This document shows positions 24,993 to 32,167 of a stretch of DNA of 64,000 bases, piece after piece. The position numbers were made by a program, and so were the translations under genes. The stretch's first letter is position 1, and every line of letters begins with the position of its first letter. The notes beneath the pieces were generated by a model. It had not been told where the DNA came from. It was given only the letters and a program-made list of their open reading frames with translations, and did not search any database. Origin of the DNA: Candidatus Parvarchaeota archaeon (GTDB lineage: Archaea > Nanobdellota > Nanobdellia > WJKC01); the NCBI GenBank assembly GCA_030615175.1, contig JAUWZX010000001.1:263840-327839 (forward strand). Reading direction: 5' to 3'.

Positions 24993-25979
24993 TTATTTTA
25001 TTATTGATTCATAAAACTTTAATAATTTTTTTCCTTGTTTTTTAATGCCAAATTTATTTTTAATTTTTAATGGTTTTTTAATATAATTATTCACGTTTGC
25101 CTTATTTATTAATAAATTAATTTTTCTTGAAAACCCATTAATTGTTTTTGAATAAAAAACATTGTTATTGAATAAACTTTTATAAACTTTTAATTCTCTG
25201 CAAATTACTGGTAATCCAGATGATGTGGCTTCTATAATTGTAAGACCAAATGTTTCGCTATAAGAAGGTGTTAAGAAAATATTTGCCGAAGAGTAAGCTT
25301 TTCTAACGTCATCAATGAATCCGTAAAATATTAAGTTTTCATACTTTTTCTTCATTAATTTCTTAATTTTAAAATAGTTTTTTGAGAAAATAGAGTATGG
25401 TTGTCCTCCTATCCAAATAAATTGTAAATCCTTGTTTTTCTCCGCAATTTTTATAAAGTCATAAATGCCTTTACGAGGTGATAATTGAGCAACATTTAAA
25501 ATAATTATTTTATTTTCTTCAATGCCTAAACTTGACCTGAACTCCTTATTTAATTTCTTGTTCTTCTTAAAATAATTTGTATTAATGGCATTATAAGATA
25601 TGTCTATGTTTTTAAAACCATTTTTAATAAGCCATTCTTTAATGAATTCTGAAACCGCTAGTAAGTAATCACTTTTTTTGTATATCCAATTATAATACTT
25701 TTTTTCTAATTTATATGAACCAATTGTGTTGCCTCTATTTGTTTCTGGTATTGAGTGTACTGTGTAGACTATTATTGCACCTTTCTTTTTGTATTTCATT
25801 GCTTTTAAGATAGACAATGGCGAAATTGAATGTACATGTACAATATCATACTCTTTACCTGCTCCGTTTAAGTCAATATCAATTTTTTGTTTTAAATAAT
25901 TGTAGTAATATTTTGGAGCTGTTGAAGACCCAAAGTATTTTAATAATTTATGGTCATCTATCAAGAAATTTACTTTCAT
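24993..25979 (-). CDS. GT4-family glycosyltransferase
   Basis: 328 residues, GT-B type. The donor half shows LNVAQLSPRKGIYDFIKIAE, LIFYGFIDDVRKAYSSANIF and the E-x7-E motif ETFGLTIIE. The N-terminal half has HVHSISPLSILKAMKYKKKG, typical of acceptor domains of lipid-linked glycan transferases. Base composition is very AT-rich and Lys/Asn-rich. Its start overlaps the stop of the methyltransferase at 25976 by four bases. Confidence 0.9.
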   Translation of the reverse strand: MKVNFLIDDHKLLKYFGSSTAPKYYYNYLKQKIDIDLNGAGKEYDIVHVHSISPLSILKAMKYKKKGAIIVYTVHSIPETNRGNTIGSYKLEKKYYNWIYKKSDYLLAVSEFIKEWLIKNGFKNIDISYNAINTNYFKKNKKLNKEFRSSLGIEENKIIILNVAQLSPRKGIYDFIKIAEKNKDLQFIWIGGQPYSIFSKNYFKIKKLMKKKYENLIFYGFIDDVRKAYSSANIFLTPSYSETFGLTIIEATSSGLPVICRELKVYKSLFNNNVFYSKTINGFSRKINLLINKANVNNYIKKPLKIKNKFGIKKQGKKLLKFYESIIK

Positions 25980-26560
25980 AATACCACCAAGTAGTCAAGA
26001 CCAATTTCTTTAATCATTTTTGGCTTGAACTTCATGAAGAAGTTGTAAACTTCTTTTTTATTCTTAAACCACTTGCTCCTGTTATCGAAACTATTAAACC
26101 CGTCGTCATCTCCAAACATCTTATCTAATAGTTTATAAACCCACTTAATTTTGTTATTGGTGTAAAAATTCACGTGCGGTTCCAGGATTATTAACTTCTT
26201 TGTTCTTCCCTGAGCATTCCTTATTAATTCTTCATGCCTTGGAGTTATATGGTGTAGCAAGTCAGATATTACTATCACATCTGTTTTTGGATAATTGTTA
26301 TAATCAAAAGCGTCTTTTAATTTAACATTAATTCCTTTATTATTCTTTATGAAGTGCTCGTTAAGGTCCCATCCTTCATAACTGCATGACGTATCTAAGT
26401 ATTTATATAGCAAGCAAGTTCCGCACCCCAAGTCCAGCACTTTTTTGTTCTTGCCAATTATTCTTGCAATTTCCTTGTACCTTATTGGTAAGTATTTTCC
26501 ATGAACAAGTTTTAATAATAAGTTATACAGTCTTGGAAACCGGTACATTAAGGAAGTCAT
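25976..26560 (-). CDS. Class I SAM-dependent methyltransferase-like protein
   Basis: 194 residues. It has KVLDLGCGTCLLYKYLDTSC near 35-54 (motif I), then YEGWDLNEHFI and DVIVISDLLHHITPRHEELI. The DLLHH pattern fits Methyltransf_12/25 enzymes acting on small molecules. It is followed with a four-base overlap by a GT4 glycosyltransferase and preceded by the intron-bearing tRNA-Ile 20 bases away. Shorter than average at the C-terminus but not obviously broken. Confidence 0.8.
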   Translation of the reverse strand: MTSLMYRFPRLYNLLLKLVHGKYLPIRYKEIARIIGKNKKVLDLGCGTCLLYKYLDTSCSYEGWDLNEHFIKNNKGINVKLKDAFDYNNYPKTDVIVISDLLHHITPRHEELIRNAQGRTKKLIILEPHVNFYTNNKIKWVYKLLDKMFGDDDGFNSFDNRSKWFKNKKEVYNFFMKFKPKMIKEIGLDYLVVL

Positions 26561-26593
26561 TTTTCATCTCATAATTGAATGGGCCTGCCGAGA

Positions 26594-26643
26594 TTTTCTA
26601 AACCCCAAGCGTTTTTCCGTGAACGCTTTTTCTAAAAGGGTTC
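26594..26643 (-). other. 50-nt T-loop intron (position 59/60) of tRNA-Ile
   Basis: Base-for-base identical to the tRNA-Leu intron at 17205-17254. The flanking T-arm exon bases are identical too, so the shared block is 65 bases (26589-26653 and 17200-17264). Confidence 0.88.
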
Positions 26644-26665
26644 TTTGAACTCGGGACCTCTGGTT

Positions 26666-26683
26666 ATCCTAGAGTGAAGGTCA
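26666..26683 (-). other. Canonical 18-nt intron (37/38) of tRNA-Ile
   Basis: Bulge-helix-bulge: exon CTTA pairs with intron TAGG (with one T-G pair), 5' bulge TA^T, 3' bulge AT^A, and anticodon stem CTGGT/ACCAG as outer helix. Confidence 0.85.
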
Positions 26684-26747
26684 TATAAGACCAGCGCTCT
26701 ACCAAACTGAGCTACAGGCCCATTAAATAATTAGAGTTTTTAATTCT

Positions 26748-26755
26748 CTTTTATA
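26748..26755 (-). promoter_or_regulatory. TATA box of tRNA-Ile
   Basis: On the minus strand TATAAAAG lies 27-34 bases before the tRNA-Ile start. Confidence 0.5.
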
Positions 26756-26764
26756 GATTTCTAT

Positions 26765-27562
26765 TTAACTTATTAATACTAAATTTAGTCCAAGTATTAA
26801 TGCTGCTGTTAGATTCTTGATTTTAATGAAGGATGAACTTAAACCTTTCTGCTTATAATGAGGGTACATGATGATTGATGCAATTAATGCGATGATTACT
26901 GCTATAATAATTTTAAGACTTATTTCCTTATCAAAAAGGATTGATAAGGGCATTACTATTGCAAAGAACACTACTAATAGTATTAGTTTATGATTAAAAT
27001 ATTCTTTATCTAGTAATCCACCTTTGTAAATGAGTATGTAAAATGCGAAAATCATTGAAGGCACTAACAAGGTTATCCAGGGGATTAATTTAATGCTTTC
27101 ACTGATAATGCTCCACCCGCAGATTAATTTAACATAAGTGTTTAATATATGCCAGTAAGGGATTAAGTTAATATGCTTCTTTATTTTATAAGTGTAAGCA
27201 ATGTTTAGTATTAATAGCCATGTTATGGTTGTCGTAAATAATGAATTAATGAGTAGTGAAGCAGTCAAGCCTGAAGCAATAAGTGTTAATGCTGTAATTC
27301 TTGCTTGTTTAACACTTACTTCGCCAGTGAGTAATGGCCTTTTCCTCTTCCATGAAATTTCATGCTTCTTGTCATACTCTATGTCACGCAAGTCATTAAT
27401 TATGTAAGCAGCGCTGTAAGTAATAGTGAAGATTAACACTCCTAAAATGAATTTAATTAAATCAAAACTCTGCGTTAAAGTATAAGCTGCGGCCGAGCCC
27501 ATTGTAAATAATGCAATATTAAGTGGGTTAATCCTCATTAACTTGATTATGTTCTTAATCAT
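26765..27562 (-). CDS. UbiA-family prenyltransferase (membrane)
   Basis: A polytopic membrane protein of about 265 residues with some seven to nine helices. The first Asp-rich motif is INDLRDIEYDKKH (NDxxDxxxD), and the second region is weaker, around YKGGLLDKEYFNHK. KRPLLTGEVSV is typical of the family. These enzymes transfer polyprenyl chains to phosphoribose, glycerol phosphate or aromatic rings. I start at 27562, where ATG overlaps the stop of the upstream glycosyltransferase (ATGA); a longer frame from 27586 adds eight residues. Closest in feel to the decaprenyl-phosphate phosphoribosyltransferase-like group, but this is tentative. Confidence 0.85.
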   Translation of the reverse strand: MIKNIIKLMRINPLNIALFTMGSAAAYTLTQSFDLIKFILGVLIFTITYSAAYIINDLRDIEYDKKHEISWKRKRPLLTGEVSVKQARITALTLIASGLTASLLINSLFTTTITWLLILNIAYTYKIKKHINLIPYWHILNTYVKLICGWSIISESIKLIPWITLLVPSMIFAFYILIYKGGLLDKEYFNHKLILLVVFFAIVMPLSILFDKEISLKIIIAVIIALIASIIMYPHYKQKGLSSSFIKIKNLTAALILGLNLVLIS

Positions 27563-28875
27563 CTTACTTTTACCTTCTGGTGCCAATATTCGCGCAGTCC
27601 GTATCCTATTTCACCAAGCGCTAGTAAATAATAGTAAAAAATGGCTGCTATGCCGTACTTAAGGAAGCTGCTAACCTGCTTTGATGTTTTAGTATTACTA
27701 GCTTTAGTATAGACTCCTTGAAGCAAGTTTGTGATGTTGTTAATGTCTGTGTAGTCCTTTATATCACTTGATGTGCTGTTTAATTCATTATTTTCTAATA
27801 ATGAATCTATTTGTAATGCATACTCTCTTGGGTCATCATTCTTTACTATTATTCCATTAACTCCGTGCTTGACAAAGTCAGTTGCTCCTGATTTTTTATT
27901 AATTATGACTGGCGTGTTATAAATTAAGGATTCGGCAACGCAATTATTAAAAGTGTCATAAATTGCTGGGCTTACAAAAACATCTGCTTTATTATAATAA
28001 TCAATTAATTTTTTCTTACTAATGATCCCTGTGAATTTCACTTTGTCAGCAATATCTTCTTGTATTGCAAGTTTTTCAAGATGATTTCTTAATAGACCAT
28101 CGCTTGTTATCACGCACTTAAAGTCATGCTTCACATGCTTTAATGCCTTTATTAGTACATCAACTTTTTTCTCAGGGCTTAACCTTCCAACATGCAGTAT
28201 TAATGGTTTCTTATTTTTCACTTTCTTTTTTACTTTTCTTGTTTCAATTGGGTTAGGGACAACAACTATTTTTTTATTGTTAATTCCCTTCTTGATTAAG
28301 ATTTTTTTTGCAAACTTGCTTGGAGTAATCAGCCATGAACCTAGGTTATAGTATAAAAGCCACCACCATATTGCTTTGTCATTCATCCTTATCAATAATT
28401 TATCAATCCTTGTCCTTTCCATCACCCTTACCACTCTTATCTTTTCATGTGAATCCTTTGTCTTGTAATTTTCATTGTAGTATTCAATGAATGCCTGAGA
28501 GTATTGCGGGACTAGGGTGTGGAATGTCATGATTAATGGAATTTTTTTAACCCTGCTTAATAGTAAGGCACAGAAACCCATGCTTAAATGAAGATGCGAG
28601 TGAATTACGTCAAATTTCTCTTTCTTAGCAATCTTAAAAATTTTCCTTATTGGTGAGGTGAACCTTATCCTATAATCCTTGTAAGTTTTGAGTTCTCTTG
28701 CCTTGAACTTGTGAATGAATACTCCATCAACCACTTCATTAGAATTAGTGTCTGATAAGGCGAATAAATGAACTTTATTACCCGCCTTTCTTAATCCCTT
28801 GGCTGTGCGCCATACAGCGTCCGCCACGCCGTTAGTGCATGGCTTAAAAGTGTCAGTAAAGATTGCTATGTTCAT
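27559..28875 (-). CDS. GT4-family glycosyltransferase with C-terminal membrane segment
   Basis: 438 residues. The N-terminus NIAIFTDTFKPCTNGVADAV and VIHSHLHLSMGFCALLL resemble diacylglycerol or phosphatidylinositol glycosyltransferases. The donor half has ILHVGRLSPEKKVDVLIKAL and DTFNNCVAE, where the first Glu of the E-x7-E motif is Asp. The C-terminus ends with a hydrophobic stretch (IAAIFYYYLLALGEIGYGL) that probably sits in the membrane, suiting a lipid acceptor. It is co-transcribed with the UbiA protein. Likely a glycolipid synthesis enzyme. Confidence 0.88.
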   Translation of the reverse strand: MNIAIFTDTFKPCTNGVADAVWRTAKGLRKAGNKVHLFALSDTNSNEVVDGVFIHKFKARELKTYKDYRIRFTSPIRKIFKIAKKEKFDVIHSHLHLSMGFCALLLSRVKKIPLIMTFHTLVPQYSQAFIEYYNENYKTKDSHEKIRVVRVMERTRIDKLLIRMNDKAIWWWLLYYNLGSWLITPSKFAKKILIKKGINNKKIVVVPNPIETRKVKKKVKNKKPLILHVGRLSPEKKVDVLIKALKHVKHDFKCVITSDGLLRNHLEKLAIQEDIADKVKFTGIISKKKLIDYYNKADVFVSPAIYDTFNNCVAESLIYNTPVIINKKSGATDFVKHGVNGIIVKNDDPREYALQIDSLLENNELNSTSSDIKDYTDINNITNLLQGVYTKASNTKTSKQVSSFLKYGIAAIFYYYLLALGEIGYGLREYWHQKVKVR

Positions 28876-28902
28876 TTAAAGGATTTCAATTTTTAGAGGT
28901 TT

Positions 28903-30309
28903 TTAAAGATTGTCTTTCCCCTTTATAACATCCAAAAAATCCTTACGATTTGCATTTTTTATTTTAAAAATAAATGATAGCTCCCCAAGCCTCAATAGTT
29001 TGTAAAATACTCTTAAAAGTCTGCGGGGGTTTTTATAAAAAGATTTTACGAAATCATCCTGCACTTCCTTTAATTCCTTGTAAGTGAAATTTGATAATTT
29101 CTTATTAGCAAAAACCATGTTTTGGTTTTCTTTTATTAATCCTTTTTTACAAGCATCATCCCATAATCTTGAACCTTTAATATAAATTAAAATCGAGGCT
29201 ATTGCAATGTCTAGTTTTATGTCATTAACAAATTTTTTGTTGTTCTCAAAATGTTTTTTTGTTTCGATTGGTGCGCCAATAATGAAATAACCAAATGTTA
29301 AAATACCCACCTTATTAGCAAGCCTGACTGCTTCTTTTATTTTTTCGACAGAGATTCTCTTGTTGTAGAAGTCAAGTACGTCTTGATTAGTGCTTTCAAT
29401 ACCGAACATTATCATAATAACTCCTGCCTTTCTTAACTTCTTGTATAATTCATAATCAGCTGAGTCAACTCTTCCTTGAATAATCATTTTAACATTTATT
29501 TTTTCTTTAATTATCCTGTCCATTATTTTAAGAGCCCTGCGTTTATTTAATAAAAAGTTATCATCACAGAAAACAATGTGCTTGTAACCTTTATTAAGGC
29601 TGCTTTTAATTTCTTCAATAACATTATCAACGCTTCTCTCTCTATACTTAATCCTCCCGCTGTGAGTGCAGTAATTGCAACTGAAAGGGCAGCCTCTTGA
29701 ACTCATTATTGGAGCAAAAGGTATTTTAAAGCCAGCAAAGCTCCCATAATTTTTATTATCAATTAACTCCAATGCTGGGAACTTGCTTAAATCTAAATCT
29801 TCAACTTTCATGATTCCAGGATTCCTCACTACCCTGCCATTCTTCTTGTATATCAAGCCTGGAATGCCCTTTAATGATTTCTTAAATCTTATAGCATCCA
29901 GTATTCTCGTTATGTAAGCCTCTGCCTCACCAATAGCTGTTACGTGCGAACCATTGATGTATTCTTCACTCATATTGCAGTGAGGACCGCCGCACAAAAT
30001 TATTGTATTATTATTAAACCTTTTAACATCATTTATGATTTTTTTAGCATTACTTAGCGAATCCGTATAACAAGATATTAAAATGAAATCATTATCTTTA
30101 ATTTGTTTAATGAATTTCTTCCTTTCGAATTTGTTAACATTCAAGTCAATGAACTTAACATTATAACCTGCACTTATTAATGGTGATGCTAAGTACATTA
30201 ATCCTAAAGGAGGAGTAAGGCTTTCAGTTTCTTTCCATTTGTCACCAAAGGCGTAACCATTAAAAGAGGGCTGAATTAATAAAACATTCCTGCCTTTAGC
30301 GGAGTTCAT
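28903..30309 (-). CDS. B12-binding-domain radical SAM protein
   Basis: 468 residues. The N-terminal domain (LIQPSFNGYAFGDKW..., LTPPLGLMYLASPL, LCGGPHCNMS) is the cobalamin-binding-like Rossmann domain. The core motif is RGCPFSCNYCTHSG (CxxxCxxC) near 209-222, followed by IVFCDDNFLLNKRRALKIMD. Class B radical SAM enzymes of this layout methylate or rearrange unreactive carbons in lipids, cofactors and natural products. It lies at the edge of the glycan cluster, 27 bases upstream of the glycosyltransferase. Substrate unknown; it is a third radical SAM enzyme in 8 kb. Confidence 0.9.
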   Translation of the reverse strand: MNSAKGRNVLLIQPSFNGYAFGDKWKETESLTPPLGLMYLASPLISAGYNVKFIDLNVNKFERKKFIKQIKDNDFILISCYTDSLSNAKKIINDVKRFNNNTIILCGGPHCNMSEEYINGSHVTAIGEAEAYITRILDAIRFKKSLKGIPGLIYKKNGRVVRNPGIMKVEDLDLSKFPALELIDNKNYGSFAGFKIPFAPIMSSRGCPFSCNYCTHSGRIKYRERSVDNVIEEIKSSLNKGYKHIVFCDDNFLLNKRRALKIMDRIIKEKINVKMIIQGRVDSADYELYKKLRKAGVIMIMFGIESTNQDVLDFYNKRISVEKIKEAVRLANKVGILTFGYFIIGAPIETKKHFENNKKFVNDIKLDIAIASILIYIKGSRLWDDACKKGLIKENQNMVFANKKLSNFTYKELKEVQDDFVKSFYKNPRRLLRVFYKLLRLGELSFIFKIKNANRKDFLDVIKGKDNL

Positions 30310-30329
30310 TGCATTCTTTAATAAAAAAC

Positions 30330-30782
30330 TTATATAAAAAGTATTATTAGGCCTATCATTAATATCACGCTTTCAATCAGTATTTCCTTGGTATTATAGA
30401 GCCAGTTCTTTATTGCTATTATTGGAGTGTCTTCCTTGAATTTTTTTGATTGTTTTGATTTTAATATGTAAAATTTCTTCCTGCTGAATGGGTATAATAA
30501 CATTATTCCCGGGTAACTTATTGAATCAATTATTAGGTGTGATAGTATTCCAAAACTTATTGGAGTCATGAATCCGTAAAAGAATGCTGGTATTATGAAT
30601 GCTAGCAGGAATAATAGTGAGTGCGTTAGTTTCCTGTGATAATCATACCAGTGTCGTCCTGTCAGGCACATTAAGATATCAAGGTCTGGCAGCACGGCTC
30701 CAATAATTGTTAGTACTGGGTTTAATTTGAGCAGTCCTGCGGTTATTAGTGCTGCTCCTATGTGCCCGCAGAAGGTCATCAT
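30330..30782 (-). CDS. YdjM/DUF457-family membrane-bound metal-dependent hydrolase-like protein
   Basis: 150 residues with about four membrane helices. The signature pieces are FCGHIGAALITAG, GAVLPDLDILM, HRKLTHSLLF and LSHLIIDSISYPGIMLLYPF. The conserved His and Asp residues suggest metal binding at the membrane, and the family includes archaeal lipid or envelope-related proteins. It begins the minus-strand run that continues into the B12 radical SAM gene. Substrate unknown. Confidence 0.82.
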   Translation of the reverse strand: MMTFCGHIGAALITAGLLKLNPVLTIIGAVLPDLDILMCLTGRHWYDYHRKLTHSLLFLLAFIIPAFFYGFMTPISFGILSHLIIDSISYPGIMLLYPFSRKKFYILKSKQSKKFKEDTPIIAIKNWLYNTKEILIESVILMIGLIILFI

Positions 30783-30851
30783 GATTAACTTATTAGGATT
30801 TACGTATTCTTTTTATTGTTTTCTCTTTATTTAAGTTTGGATGTGTGTGAG

Positions 30852-30924
30852 CGCCTCGAGCAGGACTCGAACCTGCGACCACGTGGTTAACAGCCACGCG
30901 CTCTACCTACTGAGCTACCGAGGC
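30852..30924 (-). tRNA. tRNA-Asn (anticodon GTT)
   Basis: Acceptor GCCTCGG pairs with TCGAGGC with one G-T pair, and the discriminator is G73 as expected for Asn. The anticodon arm CGTGG-CTGTTAA-CCACG gives GTT, and the T arm is GCAGG-TTCGAGT-CCTGC. No intron and no CCA. Confidence 0.95.
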
Positions 30925-30930
30925 ATTAAT

Positions 30931-31048
30931 AAGAATAAAATTTGGACTCATATTAAAAGTTTTTTGGTGTATAATGCTTTAGGGGGTTTCTCAAGGGGGC
31001 TTGCCCCCTGAGTTAAGAATAAAATTTGTATACTTATTAAAAGTTTTT
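30931..31048. repeat. 34-base direct repeat flanking a GC-rich hairpin
   Basis: Two near-identical 34-base blocks, 30931-30964 and 31015-31048 (both AAGAATAAAATTTG...TATTAAAAGTTTTT), flank a strong inverted repeat near 30990-31012 (CTCAAGGGGGC / GCCCCCTGAG). The inner block is the tRNA-Asn promoter; the outer one would be a second promoter reading into the hairpin. Confidence 0.65.
30951..30960 (-). promoter_or_regulatory. TATA-like element of tRNA-Asn
   Basis: On the minus strand ACTTTTAATA lies 27-36 bases before tRNA-Asn. It is part of a 34-base block repeated at 31015-31048. Confidence 0.5.
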
Positions 31049-31069
31049 CTATTTATTTCCTTTGGACAC

Positions 31070-32167
31070 TTATTCAAGCCAGTCCTTCTCGCTTAATTTT
31101 TGAGGTAAGTAAGTTTTGGCAGCGAATTCCAAGCCTTTCTTGCTCAAAGCCTCTAATTCTAATTTAATGCCTTTCTTCATCATGTGCTTAATCTCTTTCT
31201 GCCATGACTTCTTTTGAAACCATGGGTACTCAAGAATCTGGCGGCAGCGAGTAATGTCAGTCTTATTAAGTTTAATAGTCACATTATTAGGGATGTCGAA
31301 CTTTTCCTGGTCAAAACTGGATAAACCAATGAATTTAGCTTCAGGCACAGCCATACGCTTACTCTCGTACGCCAAATTAATACTGCCCTGCTTGTAAACT
31401 GAGTAAATATAGAAACCCCAAGGGTCATTATCAACGAATACGTAGACAGGCAGTTTTAATTCATGATTCAAACGCCATAATAAGCGTCTAACTCCTCGCG
31501 GAGCCATGCCCTGACCATGCATGAGTACGCAATTATTTTTTTTCCAGAACTTATCTTCATTAAGTCTCCGCCACATAGCATCCTTCTCAACAACGAGTAC
31601 GAACTTTGCATCAACATTCTTGAATTGAATGACTTCACTCTCAACAATTGATGGAATACCCCATCCACCAGAACCCATTTTACGCAAGTTAATTGTGTCA
31701 CCTGAATCAACAATAGTGACATTACCAACCATTGAGCCCCTAGTGCTCGCGAATAAGTGAAGGTTCTCCCTTAAAACGTCAAGAGCGACTTCTAAGTCTT
31801 CAATAATTGGATTGCTTTCATCCTGGTCTTCGAAAGTGTTCTCCTTACCAGTGCCTATTGTATGCTTGGTCATGTAGAATAAGTCCCTAATACTCGTTGT
31901 CTTGCCGGACTTAATTAATTCCTTGCACTCTGATGCGAGGAGTAATGTCTGCATAAACTTCTTAGTGTGAGCAGAGTTAAAGTAAGTCCTTACCTGCTTC
32001 TTACTGCCAATTTTAAGTATCTGATTTTTCTTATCAAAAATAGTGTTAGACAAACTCCTTAAAGGAATCTTAATATCAGGACTTCTCATTTTCTTAACCT
32101 GCTCAAGCACTTGCCTGCCGAAATCCTCTAACTTCACTATTTCCTCAGTTCTTTTCAATTTCTTCAT
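31070..32167 (-). CDS. top6A: DNA topoisomerase VI subunit A
   Basis: The Spo11-like cleaving subunit of type IIB topoisomerase, which passes one duplex through another. The winged-helix catalytic tyrosine lies in TSIRDLFYMTKHTIG near residue 98. The Toprim domain provides VVEKDAMWRRLNEDKFW (the glutamate near residue 204) and YVFVDNDPWGFYIYS (the DxD near 247). Length 365 is normal. The start follows the Top6B stop with a one-base overlap, the standard archaeal B-A order. Confidence 0.96.
   Translation of the reverse strand: MKKLKRTEEIVKLEDFGRQVLEQVKKMRSPDIKIPLRSLSNTIFDKKNQILKIGSKKQVRTYFNSAHTKKFMQTLLLASECKELIKSGKTTSIRDLFYMTKHTIGTGKENTFEDQDESNPIIEDLEVALDVLRENLHLFASTRGSMVGNVTIVDSGDTINLRKMGSGGWGIPSIVESEVIQFKNVDAKFVLVVEKDAMWRRLNEDKFWKKNNCVLMHGQGMAPRGVRRLLWRLNHELKLPVYVFVDNDPWGFYIYSVYKQGSINLAYESKRMAVPEAKFIGLSSFDQEKFDIPNNVTIKLNKTDITRCRQILEYPWFQKKSWQKEIKHMMKKGIKLELEALSKKGLEFAAKTYLPQKLSEKDWLE

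Larger units (their letters stand above)
26580..26721 (-). tRNA. tRNA-Ile (anticodon TAT) with two introns
   Basis: Acceptor GGGCCTG pairs with CAGGCCC, A73, and the D arm is GCTC/GAGC. The anticodon stem CTGGT/ACCAG is interrupted by an 18-base intron (26666-26683) at the canonical 37/38 site. After its removal the loop is CTTATAA and the anticodon TAT (26685-26687). The T loop holds a 50-base intron (26594-26643) identical to that in tRNA-Leu; removal gives CCGAG-TTCAAAT-CTCGG. No CCA. Most archaea read AUA with a modified CAU anticodon, so UAU is notable. Confidence 0.9.
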
